Shown here: in pieces, positions 9,392 to 18,297 of the stretch
How the letters are laid out: every line of letters begins with the position of its first letter
How positions within the stretch are numbered: the first letter of the stretch is position 1
Origin: Stutzerimonas stutzeri
GTDB lineage: Bacteria > Pseudomonadota > Gammaproteobacteria > Enterobacterales > Pasteurellaceae
DNA length: 64,000 nucleotides
NCBI GenBank assembly: GCA_901420285.1
Contig: CABDVE010000001.1
Location: 682,001 to 746,000 of the forward strand
Direction of reading: 5' to 3'
Notes under the pieces: generated by a model
Databases searched by the model: none
What the model saw: only the letters and a program-made list of their open reading frames with translations
What the model was told of the DNA's origin: nothing
Translations under genes and position numbers: made by a program

Positions 9392-11458
9392 TTATTGCAA
9401 CAACGAAATATCCGCCACCTGTAAGAATAACCCTTGTAAGGTGTTCAAAATGGCTAAACGGTTTTGACGCAATTTTGCATCCTCCGCATTCACCATCACA
9501 TTATCAAAGAAGTTATCCACAGGCGTGCGGAGGTTGGCGAGTTTATCTAACACGGCAGTGTATTCACCTTGTGCGATTAACGGCTGAACTTCTTTTGCCA
9601 AACTTAACACACTTTGCGCAAGCACTTGTTCTGCCGGCTCAACGCATAACGCCACATCAATTGCGCCAACATCGCCTTCCGCTTTCGCCAAAATATTCGC
9701 CACACGTTTATTTGCCGCTGCAAGTGCTTCTGCGGAATCTAGTGTACGGAAATGAGAAACGGCACGCACGCGCGCATCAAAGTCAGCCGGTCGGGTTGGA
9801 CGACGCGCCAATACCGCTTGAATCACATCCACCGCAATGCCTTCATCTTGGTACCATGCACGGAAACGACCGAGCATAAAATCCACCACATCGGCGACCA
9901 CGTTCGAATTAGTGAGTTTATCACCGAAAAGTGCGGCTGATTTTTTCACTAAATCTTCTAAATCCAGTGGCAAGTTTTTCTCAACGATAATACGTAACGC
10001 ACCTAATGCCGCGCGACGTAATGCAAATGGGTCTGCGCTGCCTTTTGGTGCTTGTCCGATGCCGAAGATCCCCGTTAAGGTATCAAATTTATCCGCTAAA
10101 GCGACCGCACTTGCAACCAGTGATTTTGGTAATTCATCCCCCGCAAAGCGTGGCATATATTGTTCGTTTAATGCGACTGCTACTTCTTCATCTTCACCGT
10201 CATGACGAGCATAGTGCATGCCCATTACACCTTGCGTATCGGTGAATTCAAATACCATGTTGGTCATCAAGTCACATTTTGACAGTAAGCCCGCACGTTT
10301 TGCTTTTGCTTCGTCTGCACCAATTTGTTTTGCAATTTCGCCTGCCAGTTGCTCAATGCGGTCTGTTTTATCTTTCAATGTACCGAGTTTTTGTTGGAAC
10401 AACACGGTTTCTAAACGTGGTAAACGATCAACGAGTTTTTGTTTTAAGTCAGTTTTGAAGAAGAATTCCGCATCGGTTAAACGTGGGCGCACCACTTTTT
10501 CGTTACCTTCGATAATCGCGGTTGGATCTTCTGGGTTGATGTTCGAAACAAAAATAAAGTGCGGTAATAATTTGCCGTCTTTGTCATAAATTGGGAAATA
10601 TTTTTGGTCGCCTTTCATGGTGTAAACCAAGGCTTCCGCAGGCACCGCTAAGAAACGTTCTTCAAATTTTGCTGCCAATACATTTGGATATTCCACCAAC
10701 GAAGTGACTTCTTCAAGCAAGCTTTCTTCAATGTCGGCCACGCCACCAAGTGCGGTCGCTTTTGCTTGCGATTTTGCAAGGATTTCAGCTTTACGCTCGT
10801 TGAAATCGGCTACTACAGAACCTTTTTCACGCAATAATTGTGGATATTGGTCTGCATGTTGAATTTCAAATTCTTTCTCGCCTAAGAAACGGTGACCACG
10901 AATAGTGCGCGCACTTGTCACACCTAAAATTTCGCCTTCAATTAACTCATCACCTAACAGCATAGTTACCGTATGAACCGGACGGATAAATTGCACAGTT
11001 TTATCTGCCCAACGCATTGGTTTTGGAATTGGCAATTTCGCCAACGCATTGGCCACAATGCCATTAAGCAAGTTTTTGGTCGGTTGACCTTCAATTTTTG
11101 CACGATGAACCAACCATTCACCTTTATCAGTCGCAATGCGTTCTGCCTGCTCAACAGTAATATCACAACCACGTGCCCAGCCTTCTGCCGCTTTAGTTGG
11201 TTTACCTTCCGCATCAAAAGCAGCTGACACTGCCGGTCCACGTTTTTCAATTTCTTTGCTTGGTTGCTGCGTCGCTAAGTTCAACACTTTCACCGCCAAA
11301 CGACGCGGCGTCGCAAACCATTCGATTTTATCGAAGGTTAAGCCCGCTTGATTCAATTCCGCCTGCACGTTATCCGCAAAGGCTGTCGCTAATGTTTTCA
11401 GAGCTTTTGGCGGCAGCTCTTCCGTGCCGATTTCTACTAGGAAGTTTTGGGTTGTCAT
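9392..11458 (-). CDS. glyS: Glycyl-tRNA synthetase beta subunit
   Basis: Large subunit of the alpha2-beta2 glycyl-tRNA synthetase, which recognises and charges tRNA-Gly. The 688-residue length is normal. Typical segments are the N-terminal [25 protein letters not shown], the GHRFLG block, and the HD-like region [11 protein letters not shown] before a C-terminal anticodon-binding domain. The alpha subunit gene glyQ lies about 2.8 kb upstream on the same strand instead of directly adjacent; three other genes and a repeat block intervene. The gap between agp and glyS (about 550 bases of repeats) makes a single transcript doubtful, so glyS probably has its own promoter. Confidence 0.96.
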   Translation of the reverse strand: MTTQNFLVEIGTEELPPKALKTLATAFADNVQAELNQAGLTFDKIEWFATPRRLAVKVLNLATQQPSKEIEKRGPAVSAAFDAEGKPTKAAEGWARGCDITVEQAERIATDKGEWLVHRAKIEGQPTKNLLNGIVANALAKLPIPKPMRWADKTVQFIRPVHTVTMLLGDELIEGEILGVTSARTIRGHRFLGEKEFEIQHADQYPQLLREKGSVVADFNERKAEILAKSQAKATALGGVADIEESLLEEVTSLVEYPNVLAAKFEERFLAVPAEALVYTMKGDQKYFPIYDKDGKLLPHFIFVSNINPEDPTAIIEGNEKVVRPRLTDAEFFFKTDLKQKLVDRLPRLETVLFQQKLGTLKDKTDRIEQLAGEIAKQIGADEAKAKRAGLLSKCDLMTNMVFEFTDTQGVMGMHYARHDGEDEEVAVALNEQYMPRFAGDELPKSLVASAVALADKFDTLTGIFGIGQAPKGSADPFALRRAALGALRIIVEKNLPLDLEDLVKKSAALFGDKLTNSNVVADVVDFMLGRFRAWYQDEGIAVDVIQAVLARRPTRPADFDARVRAVSHFRTLDSAEALAAANKRVANILAKAEGDVGAIDVALCVEPAEQVLAQSVLSLAKEVQPLIAQGEYTAVLDKLANLRTPVDNFFDNVMVNAEDAKLRQNRLAILNTLQGLFLQVADISLLQ

Positions 11459-11515
11459 TGTTTTTTCTCTTATTTAAAAATTCTGTCGTTTTAAATTCTT
11501 ATTTTCTTCGTTGTC

Positions 11516-11560
11516 ACTTCTGCCAAATCTCCCCTACCCCTCTTTGCTAAAGAGGGGGAT
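11516..11560 (-). repeat. G-rich palindromic repeat, copy R1 (inverted)
   Basis: Contains the palindrome CCCCTCTTTGCTAAAGAGGGG preceded by TCTGCCAAATCTCCCCTA; it is in the opposite orientation to R2 and R3. It lies just upstream of glyS. The same unit recurs in two other places in the window. Confidence 0.85.
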
Positions 11561-11657
11561 TGGATCTTTGGAGAGTCAAATATTTATGTTCTACTTTAAC
11601 GTTTTTTGAAAGCAGATAATTTAATCTCTATTGAAATTAAAATGTAATTGAGCCAGT

Positions 11658-11744
11658 TACTATCAATTTACTCAAGAATTCCCCTCTTTGCTAAAGAGGG
11701 GTAGGGGAGATTTGGCAGAAACTAATCCAACCTAATACTCAATA
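11658..11744 (+). repeat. G-rich palindromic repeat, copy R2 with long flanks
   Basis: The palindromic core is followed by GGGGAGATTTGGCAGAA. Together with the flanks TACTATCAATTTACTCAAGA and AATCCAACCT it forms an approximately 87-base unit repeated as R3 about 119 bases further on, with a handful of differences. Confidence 0.85.
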
Positions 11745-11776
11745 ATCCTCATATTCTAAAATATAAATAGCCCACT

Positions 11777-11863
11777 ACTATCAATTTACTCAAGAACTTC
11801 CCCCCCTTTAGCAAAGAGGGGGAAGGGGAGATTTGGCAGAAATTAATCCAACCTCATACTCAA
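11777..11863 (+). repeat. G-rich palindromic repeat, copy R3 with long flanks
   Basis: Direct repeat of R2 over about 87 bases. The stem differs slightly (CCCCCCTTTAGCAAAGAGGGGG) but keeps the ability to pair. It ends at the stop codon of the DUF559 remnant. Confidence 0.85.
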
Positions 11864-12009
11864 TCAGCCCTTACATTCTCTAAAAACAAATAAATCTGCT
11901 CGACTACCGCTTCAATTTCACACATGACTTCATCATTGCTAAATCGCATCACCGTAAAACCAAGAGAATTTAATTCTGCATCTCGCAATGCATCTTTTTC
12001 CTGATAATT
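11860..12009 (-). pseudogene. 3' remnant of a DUF559 endonuclease-like gene
   Basis: On the minus strand this stretch reads in one open frame as the C-terminal end of a DUF559 (Vsr-like, PD-(D/E)XK-fold) protein: YQEKDALRDAELNSLGF, TVMRFSNDEVM and a closing helix EAVVEQIYLFLE before a TGA at 11862-11860. About 48 codons remain. The conserved aspartate and glutamine-containing catalytic part upstream is gone; the sequence runs straight into the end of agp. The call is by memory of the family and could be tested by BLASTX. Confidence 0.75.
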
Positions 12010-12011
12010 AA

Positions 12012-13280
12012 CTAGTTCTTACCGTTTTCAATGCTCTCACTCAACACCTGTTGAAATCGCTCATAATCACAAAAGCCCTTTTCATCTTTTTCACAGCCTT
12101 TGAGAGTTAATGCCGTTTGGTTTGGTGGTGTTGCTAAACTTAATGGCGTGATGTTAATCAGCTGGTCGGTGCTTTGATACACATAATCCAACTTAAATTT
12201 GAGCTTCCCACTGGGTTTGTGTTTCCACACTTCAAATAGCAACTTGCCGCCGATTGGGATATTTTCCAATGAATCATTCAACTCATAAGGCTCAACGCCT
12301 AGTGCCGCAAGCAAAGCAACAATGTTAGAATCATGCCCAACCAATAAGCTAATTTTATTTTCACTGCTTAGCTGTTGCTGAATAAATACTAACAACGGAT
12401 ATGAGGCATTTTGTGCCAACGCTTCGTTGTTTTTAAATAACGTGCGGTAATATTCGTTTTTAATTTCGTTAATTACACGCCATTTTTCTAGGCTATCCAC
12501 GCGGCCGTTGGCGATCTCTGCATCAGGTTTGCCCACATAATGGGCGAGCAATAATGCACTGACAATTTTCTTCCCTGTGCTGATAGCACCGGTAATTTTG
12601 ACCGACTTGCCGTCTTTAATACTGTATTCACCGACTTTTCCACCTAAATCACATTCGCCTTTTTTTAAGCAATTTGGTGAGTTTTTGTAATCGATGATTT
12701 CACTTAATAGCGCATAATTCGGTGCTAATTTTTGCTGTAAAGCGGTTAAATCAACGTTATTTTTTGCCGATTCAATCAAGGCTTGACTTGGATTATGCGC
12801 CTGCGTGTTAAAAATGGGATCTTTTTCTGAACCAATTTTACCATGATGTTGCAGTTGAACATTACAGCCCGCAAATGCACCGGTCACAATGGCTTGCCCC
12901 GTTGCAATAGTCCGTTGTATCCCATTGGCATAAGCGAAAATACCTTCGCCCGATGCACAACGTTCAGTTGTTAATAACCCTTTATCCGCAAGCCATTGAC
13001 CTAAATATTGCCCGAAATAGGTTTCTAGCACCGTCCCTTTTGCCGTGAGATAGCCAGATGGCACATCCCATTTTGCCCACGCATAGGGGGAATATTTCGC
13101 CATTTCTTGTGGATCTTTTTCCACTGGCGAGCGTAATCCATGGCGGCTGAAAATTAAGACTTTCTCAAGCTCATAATCTGCATTCTGGTTTTTGGGGTGA
13201 TTTTCCGTTGCAAATACACCACTTGCAAGCGTCAAACCAAATAAAAGTGCGGTCAGTTTTAGGGCTGTTTTTTTCATCAT
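12012..13280 (-). CDS. agp: Periplasmic histidine acid phosphatase, glucose-1-phosphatase type
   Basis: A secreted phosphomonoesterase of the histidine acid phosphatase family, most like Agp of enteric bacteria, which releases phosphate from glucose-1-phosphate and has some phytase activity. A signal peptide of about 24 residues (KKTALKLTALLFGLTLASG, ending FA) precedes the mature protein. The catalytic motif SRHGLRSP has the nucleophile His47, and the proton-donor motif GHDSNI lies near residue 314. Several cysteines could form disulfides. The stretch YANGIQRTIATGQAIVTGAF and the C-terminal GGKLLFEVW also fit Agp. It is the last gene of a run glyQ, barrel protein, glutaredoxin-like, agp; only one base separates it from the gene before. 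Confidence 0.88.
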   Translation of the reverse strand: MMKKTALKLTALLFGLTLASGVFATENHPKNQNADYELEKVLIFSRHGLRSPVEKDPQEMAKYSPYAWAKWDVPSGYLTAKGTVLETYFGQYLGQWLADKGLLTTERCASGEGIFAYANGIQRTIATGQAIVTGAFAGCNVQLQHHGKIGSEKDPIFNTQAHNPSQALIESAKNNVDLTALQQKLAPNYALLSEIIDYKNSPNCLKKGECDLGGKVGEYSIKDGKSVKITGAISTGKKIVSALLLAHYVGKPDAEIANGRVDSLEKWRVINEIKNEYYRTLFKNNEALAQNASYPLLVFIQQQLSSENKISLLVGHDSNIVALLAALGVEPYELNDSLENIPIGGKLLFEVWKHKPSGKLKFKLDYVYQSTDQLINITPLSLATPPNQTALTLKGCEKDEKGFCDYERFQQVLSESIENGKN

Positions 13281-13281
13281 T

Positions 13282-13539
13282 TTAGAAAATCTCTTTTAAT
13301 TTAGATTCATCTAAAATAACACGATCATCATCTAACAATAATGCCGGAAAGCCCGCATAGCCTTGTGCTTTTGCATCATCAAATGCGGCGTGACGATCAC
13401 GCAAACGCAGCCATTGTTTCAAGTTTGGAATGGAAGATAATACTTCCACAGCCTCATAATCCACGCCTAAGCGTTTTAACTCTGCGACAAATGGCGCTGT
13501 ATCTGGGCAATCTGCCGCATAATAAAGAATGGGTTTCAT
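13282..13539 (-). CDS. Glutaredoxin-like small protein
   Basis: An 85-residue thioredoxin-fold protein. The N-terminus MKPILYYAADCPDT gives a monothiol CPDT active-site motif (Cys11), and GFPALLLDDD supplies the cis-proline loop. The substrate is unknown; a role in glutathione-dependent thiol exchange is inferred from the fold. The stop codon overlaps nothing, but the start codon abuts the end of the upstream barrel gene at 13539, so the two are likely translationally coupled. No second domain is present, so it is not a full glutathione transferase. Confidence 0.8.
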   Translation of the reverse strand: MKPILYYAADCPDTAPFVAELKRLGVDYEAVEVLSSIPNLKQWLRLRDRHAAFDDAKAQGYAGFPALLLDDDRVILDESKLKEIF

Positions 13540-14189
13540 TATTCACCTCCTTGTTCTGCTGCCGCAGTTGGGTTCAATTTCGGTTCGCCAATTTTGGTTA
13601 AGCGGTTACGATCGCGATGTTCAAATGGAGCATCATAATTCGGGATAATTAGGATGGTGGTTTGATCGTATGACCAAGTGCCATCATCATGGAATTTCAC
13701 CGTCATTTCAAAACTTTCCGTGGTAAATGAACGCTCCAAGAACGGATTCGAAATAATACCGTTTGTTAGTGAACCGCGTACTGCTTTTACCGTAAACTCT
13801 TTCGCATCAGCCGGTGCATTACCGACAGCAATAAACGTTTGGCCGCGTGGAATGCTACCTGTTAATAAAATATTGCCTGTTTCAGGTTCCCATAACCAAT
13901 AACCCACTTGATCGTGGAAAGTTTCCACCTCGTCAGGTTGCACGATATGGGTGTGATAACGCAAACCGTAGAATAATTGCGGGCCGTTGGTTTGGGCGTC
14001 GATAGGTTGTAATTCTACGCGTTCGATATAAGGATCTTTCACCGGGCCTTCTTCTTTTGGATTGATATCCAAACCACGTTTACCTTCCCAAATGCCCGCC
14101 AACCCGGCTAACGGACCGAGATTCGCAAGGGTGTTTACATCTGGTTCGGCTTCGGTGTAGATGTCTTTTGGATATTGATAATCGGTCAT
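13539..14189 (-). CDS. FABP-like/nitrobindin-type heme-binding beta-barrel protein
   Basis: About 216 residues, mostly predicted beta strand, resembling bacterial fatty-acid-binding-protein-like or nitrobindin-type heme-binding barrels. The characteristic N-terminal motif LAGIWEGKRG and the strands LFYGLRYHTHIV, VGYWLWEPETG and GSIPRGQTFIAVG are visible. I chose the ATG at 14189 because AAAGGAGAGCAAT precedes it; a start 21 bases upstream is possible but has no such site. No signal peptide, so cytoplasmic. The ligand is not known; heme binding is inference from the family. It shares a transcript with the glutaredoxin-like gene. Confidence 0.75.
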   Translation of the reverse strand: MTDYQYPKDIYTEAEPDVNTLANLGPLAGLAGIWEGKRGLDINPKEEGPVKDPYIERVELQPIDAQTNGPQLFYGLRYHTHIVQPDEVETFHDQVGYWLWEPETGNILLTGSIPRGQTFIAVGNAPADAKEFTVKAVRGSLTNGIISNPFLERSFTTESFEMTVKFHDDGTWSYDQTTILIIPNYDAPFEHRDRNRLTKIGEPKLNPTAAAEQGGE

Positions 14190-14283
14190 ATTGCTCTCCT
14201 TTAATGTCACTGAGAATTTTGTTTACTTTGCCGTGTAGCTATTTTTCAATGCGGTGCTATTTCAGAGGTTCATTTTTACCGCG

Positions 14284-15192
14284 TTATTTCTTACAACCCG
14301 GGAAACCTAAAGCTTCACGGCTGGCGTAATAGGCTTCCGCCACGCCTTTGGTGAGGGCGCGAATGCGTAAAATGTAACGTTGGCGTTCGGTGACGGAAAT
14401 GGCTTTGCGCGCGTCTAACAAGTTGAAGCTGTGTGCTGCTTTTAAAATGCGCTCGTAAGCCGGCAACGGCAGCGGTTTTTCCAATGCCAATAAGGATTGC
14501 GCTTCTTTTTCGTATTGATCGAAGCAGTAGAACAAGAAATCGGTGTCGGCGTATTCGAAGTTGTAGGTGGATTGTTCCACTTCGTTTTGATGGAATACGT
14601 CGCCGTAAGTGGTTTTACCGAGCGGGCCATCAGACCAAACTAAGTCATACACAGAATCTACGCCTTGAATATACATCGCCAAGCGTTCCAAACCGTATGT
14701 GATTTCACCGGTCACCGGTTTACATTCCAAACCGCCCACCTGTTGGAAATAGGTGAATTGAGTTACTTCCATGCCGTTCAGCCACACTTCCCAGCCCAAG
14801 CCCCAAGCACCCAGCGTCGGGTTTTCCCAGTTGTCTTCCACGAAACGAATATCATTTTTCGTCGGGTCGAAACCGAGCATTTTTAAGGAATCCAAATACA
14901 GTTCCTGAATGTTGTCCGGCGACGGTTTAATCACCACTTGGAATTGGTAATAATGTTGCAAACGGTTCGGGTTTTCGCCGTAACGACCGTCAGTCGGGCG
15001 ACGGGACGGCTGCACATAAGCAAACGCCATTGGCTCCGGCCCTAACGCGCGCAAAGCGGTCATCGGATGCGATGTGCCCGCGCCCACTTCCATATCAAAG
15101 GGCTGCACGACGGTGCAGCCTTGTTTTGCCCAGTAATCTTGTAGGGCGAGAATCATGCCTTGGAATGTTTTTACGTTGAATTGATTGCTCAT
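14284..15192 (-). CDS. glyQ: Glycyl-tRNA synthetase alpha subunit
   Basis: Catalytic small subunit of the heterotetrameric glycyl-tRNA synthetase; it forms glycyl-adenylate. The 302 residues match the family from the N-terminal [18 protein letters not shown] through class II motifs such as [32 protein letters not shown] and [12 protein letters not shown]. The partner glyS lies downstream on the same strand beyond three unrelated genes. A single copy of AATGCGGTGCT lies just after the stop. Confidence 0.96.
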   Translation of the reverse strand: MSNQFNVKTFQGMILALQDYWAKQGCTVVQPFDMEVGAGTSHPMTALRALGPEPMAFAYVQPSRRPTDGRYGENPNRLQHYYQFQVVIKPSPDNIQELYLDSLKMLGFDPTKNDIRFVEDNWENPTLGAWGLGWEVWLNGMEVTQFTYFQQVGGLECKPVTGEITYGLERLAMYIQGVDSVYDLVWSDGPLGKTTYGDVFHQNEVEQSTYNFEYADTDFLFYCFDQYEKEAQSLLALEKPLPLPAYERILKAAHSFNLLDARKAISVTERQRYILRIRALTKGVAEAYYASREALGFPGCKK

Positions 15193-15409
15193 AATTTTGA
15201 ATCTACGAATGTGATGAAAAATGAGCGCATTATACTTGAAACGAGTGGGCGGATAAAGGCGAAAGTAGGGCGTAAGCGTAGTTAAACACGGCGATATTTT
15301 TGATGGAATATGAATAAAATTGTCGTTGACTATGAAAGTTTTCAGTTAGGCAACCCATTGCTGTTATGTCAGAATGCCTGCCGATTTTTGTTATATCAAA
15401 GGAACCAAA

Positions 15410-17344
15410 ATGATGAAAAAAAGTTTAATTTCGACTGCATTTTTAGCCGCTGTTTCCGGTTTTGTTCAAGCGGAAACCACTAAGCTTCCGAGCGTTAATG
15501 TTTATTCCGCTTATGCTGCGCCGGTAAACCAAGATCAAACTGCATCTTCCGTTACCGTGCTCACCGAAAAAGATTTTGCACAGCGTAATGCCACTTATGT
15601 GAGCGATGTGTTGAAAACGGTGCCGGGTGTGGCGATGGGGATTAGCGGAGGACGTGGTGCGGTAACCAGCCTTTTCTTACGCGGAGCGAATTCTAAACAC
15701 ACCGCAGTAATCATTGATGGTATTCGCGTTAATCCTGCCGATACTAACTTTGACTTTGGTGGCTTATCATTAAGCAATATTGAACAAATCGAAGTGTTAC
15801 GTGGCGAGCAATCAGCGCTTTGGGGAAGTGATGCAATGGGTGGTGTGGTTTATATCACGACCAAAAGCGGTTTATACAAAGACAAACCTTTTAATGTCGA
15901 TTTTGATTTTGGTACGGGATCGCACCGTACTCGTGATGGCTCTGTGACTGTTTCAGGTCAGCAAAATGGCTTCTATTATGCGCTTCACGGCGATAGTCAT
16001 CGTACAAGCGGTATTTCTGCTCGTAGCAAAAACGTCTTCAACTATACAAGTCTTTCGGGAGCAACATCAACAAATATCCCTGCAAGTGAAAAAGATGGTT
16101 TTCATCGTGATAACGCTTCTATCCGTTTAGGCTTTGATGACAGTAAAAAAGGTTTTGATTTCCTTGTATCGCACTCATCGCAAACCTTGCATTTTGATAA
16201 TAGTGCCGTAGATGAATTGAAGTTTGATGATAATAGTCGCGTTCGTGAAACCCGTTATAAATTAAGTGGTTACGTGGGTAATTTAGATGATTTATTTGTT
16301 CATAAAGCATCGGTAAGCCACATTAAAACCGACAGCAATACTGCACAATATAACTCTTGGACTTCTTCTGTCGGAAAAACAAAATATGACAGCAAAAAAC
16401 TTAATACTAACTACCAATTAGATATTAATTTTGACCGTGAAGGAGAGGTCAAACAAGCGGTTAGTTTGTTGGCAGATTATCAAAATACGAAATACTTAGC
16501 GTCTGTTTATAACTACGATGAGAAAAAACTTACCGAAAAAAATTTTGCGGCAGAATATCGTTTATTCACCGAGGCAGATCACAGCCTTTCCATAAGCGGT
16601 CGTTATACCGATAACAGCTTATTTGAGAATGCGTTCACTGCACGTCTTGCAGGTGCTTATCGTTTATCACCAAACTTTAAAGCGCACGCAAGTGTAGGTA
16701 AAGCGATTCACAATCCGACATTTATTGATGTTTATGGTTGGGGAGGCGCGACGAGTTGGGTTGCCAACCCAAATTTAAAAGCAGAGAAAAGTTTAGGCGG
16801 AGAATTAGGTTTATTGATCGAAAGCAATGACAAACGTCATAGCCTAGATACCACACTTTTCGCCCGTAATGTGGATAATTTCCTTTCCGCCGTACCTGTC
16901 AGCGGTTATACGGTTTATCGCACGGTCAATCGTGACGGTAAAACCAAAATCAAAGGTGTAGAAATCGCCTATAACGGCAAATTAACGGATACTCTTTCAA
17001 GCTATGCGAACTACACTTACACCTATATTAAATCAGAAAACGATCAATATGGTTTAAACTACGTTCGTCGTCCGAAACACACAGGCAACCTTGGTTTAGC
17101 GTACCAAATTACTGAAAAATTGGGTTCGGATGTGAATGTGTCTTATGTCGGTAAACGTTTAGATTCGGGCGATTTTAAAATGCCTTCATATACACTTGTG
17201 AATTTGGGGATAAATTACCAGCTTATTCCAAACCTTAATGTATATGCCCACTTAAATAACCTATTCGATAAAAAATACGAAAATATTGTCGGCTACGGAC
17301 AGGACGGGCGTAATTTCTATGTCGGGTTAAAAGGTTCTTTCTAA
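15410..17344 (+). CDS. TonB-dependent outer-membrane receptor, BtuB-like
   Basis: A 644-residue outer-membrane barrel with a plug domain, most like the vitamin B12 receptor BtuB. The start at 15410 (MMKKSLIS) is preferred because AAAGGAACC lies just upstream and a signal peptide ending in VQA follows at once. A TonB box-like LPSVNVYSA comes next, then the plug with LKTVPGV, LFLRGANSKHTAVIIDGIRV, and IEQIEVLRGEQSALWGSDAMGG. The last strand ends in phenylalanine (GLKGSF), as required for barrel assembly. A B12 substrate would suit the cobalamin-dependent MetH encoded in the same window, but no cobalamin riboswitch is recognisable upstream, so heme or another ligand cannot be excluded. Confidence 0.85.
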   Translation: MMKKSLISTAFLAAVSGFVQAETTKLPSVNVYSAYAAPVNQDQTASSVTVLTEKDFAQRNATYVSDVLKTVPGVAMGISGGRGAVTSLFLRGANSKHTAVIIDGIRVNPADTNFDFGGLSLSNIEQIEVLRGEQSALWGSDAMGGVVYITTKSGLYKDKPFNVDFDFGTGSHRTRDGSVTVSGQQNGFYYALHGDSHRTSGISARSKNVFNYTSLSGATSTNIPASEKDGFHRDNASIRLGFDDSKKGFDFLVSHSSQTLHFDNSAVDELKFDDNSRVRETRYKLSGYVGNLDDLFVHKASVSHIKTDSNTAQYNSWTSSVGKTKYDSKKLNTNYQLDINFDREGEVKQAVSLLADYQNTKYLASVYNYDEKKLTEKNFAAEYRLFTEADHSLSISGRYTDNSLFENAFTARLAGAYRLSPNFKAHASVGKAIHNPTFIDVYGWGGATSWVANPNLKAEKSLGGELGLLIESNDKRHSLDTTLFARNVDNFLSAVPVSGYTVYRTVNRDGKTKIKGVEIAYNGKLTDTLSSYANYTYTYIKSENDQYGLNYVRRPKHTGNLGLAYQITEKLGSDVNVSYVGKRLDSGDFKMPSYTLVNLGINYQLIPNLNVYAHLNNLFDKKYENIVGYGQDGRNFYVGLKGSF

Positions 17345-17352
17345 ACAAAACC

Positions 17353-17434
17353 GAAATGATGTAGCGATTGCGTAAAGCTGAAATGACCTCACAAAATAGC
17401 ACCGCATTGGAGCCTTTTCCAATGCGGTGCTATT
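17353..17434 (+). repeat. Dispersed ~80-bp terminator element, copy 1
   Basis: The stem AATAGCACCGCATTGG/CCAATGCGGTGCTATT is preceded by AGCTGAAATGACCTCAC, the same flank seen in front of the hairpin at 33222-33304 and, in reverse, after the hairpin at 53972-54011. It lies just downstream of the receptor gene and can act as its terminator. Confidence 0.8.
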
Positions 17435-17501
17435 GTTTAATGTAAGCTCATGTTTAATTCAAACGGTTTAAGTATTTGTTACATAATACCGAACAGACAA
17501 G

Positions 17502-17526
17502 AAGAGCGGTGAAACTCACCGCTCTT
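17502..17526. terminator. Terminator hairpin before the broken clpB copy
   Basis: AAGAGCGGTGA and TCACCGCTCTT pair perfectly over 11 bp with a 3-base loop and TTTT on the plus-strand side; it lies 17 bases from the stop codon of the truncated clpB copy. Confidence 0.7.
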
Positions 17527-17542
17527 TTATATTCAGGCATTC

Positions 17543-17746
17543 TTATTGTCTTGCCACCACTTTGCCATCAACATAATCCACGGTCACAACGCTGCTTGGA
17601 AGCAAGCTGCCGGAAAGGATTTGTTGTGCTAATGGGTTTTCGATTTCTTGTTGGATTGCACGTTTTAATGGGCGAGCACCGTAAACCGGGTCGTAACCCA
17701 CTTCACCGATGAAATCGATTAAGGCTTCGCTGAATACAATTTCGTA
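17543..17746 (-). pseudogene. Truncated second copy of the clpB 3' end
   Basis: About 204 bases match the last 67 codons of the intact clpB at 19807-20010, in the same orientation, including the stop codon. I count about ten differences, nearly all at third codon positions, so it is about 95% identical and looks like a diverged clpB allele rather than a fresh duplication. It breaks off abruptly and joins a folA fragment. It is far too short to be functional. Confidence 0.9.
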
Positions 17747-17884
17747 AATCTAGCAGAAATCGAAGACGATACATTTTTCCCGGAAATAAATTGGAATGAA
17801 TGGCACATTGAATTTGAAGAATATTGCAAAAAAGATGAAAATAATCCCTATGATTGTCGGTTTTTGATTTTGTGTAGGAAGTAA
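17747..17884 (+). pseudogene. 3' fragment of dihydrofolate reductase gene
   Basis: The plus strand reads in one frame to a TAA at 17882 as the C-terminal end of bacterial DHFR: DDTFFPEINWNEW, FEEYCKKDENNPYDC and RFLILCRK, which match the H. influenzae FolA end I remember. About 45 codons remain and no start or active-site region is present. It abuts the clpB fragment on the opposite strand at 17746/17747, marking a rearrangement junction. No intact folA lies in this window. Confidence 0.85.
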
Positions 17885-17953
17885 GATTTAGATAAAACAA
17901 TTTTTCTATAATTAAAAAATGTGATTTATTCGCACAATAAAGATAAATTACAT

Positions 17954-18286
17954 TTACATACAGAGATATTTTATATCTTTATCTTCTTCTATATCACCCA
18001 ACTCAAACTCCAAGGGAATGCTACTATCTTTCAAGATTTTATATAATTCTTTCCTCACCTCAAATTCTAAATTCTCCTTATAAGGAACTATAAAAATCTT
18101 CCTAAAAACCGAGATAACTCTTACTCCATTAGAGACATCTTCTTTTTCAATATGAGAATATTTATAACCAAACTTGGATAGAATCTCTTTTACCTCTTTT
18201 TCAATACAACTATCATTAGTAATAATTTTTACTGTCGCATTAATCTCAAAATTTGCGGTTATCTTTTTCTCCATAAAAATTTTCAT
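17954..18286 (-). CDS. Hypothetical protein, last gene of lipoprotein cluster
   Basis: I do not recognise this protein. From the ATG at 18286 it has 110 residues, rich in Lys, Glu and Ile, with no signal peptide, no hydrophobic segment and alternating strand/helix character; it ends in KYLCM. A start at 18322 is equally open and would overlap the lipoprotein gene before it by 25 bases. GAGGTGAT lies upstream of the 18286 start. The AT-rich base use matches the three lipoprotein genes upstream, with which it is probably co-transcribed. A cytoplasmic partner or immunity-type role is possible only as a guess. Confidence 0.6.
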   Translation of the reverse strand: MKIFMEKKITANFEINATVKIITNDSCIEKEVKEILSKFGYKYSHIEKEDVSNGVRVISVFRKIFIVPYKENLEFEVRKELYKILKDSSIPLEFELGDIEEDKDIKYLCM

Positions 18287-18297
18287 AACTTGATAAA

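Noticed and set aside
13341-13601. Open frames on the plus strand opposite agp, the glutaredoxin-like gene and the barrel gene.
   Set aside because: They mirror real minus-strand genes, have no ribosome-binding sites and no recognisable domains.
15193-15409. Possible cobalamin riboswitch upstream of the BtuB-like receptor, because GTCAGAATGCCTGCC resembles the 3' end of such riboswitches.
   Set aside because: The B12 core motifs (for example GCCACTG and the AAGCC/GGGAA boxes) are not visible in the 217-base leader, so one short similarity is not enough.
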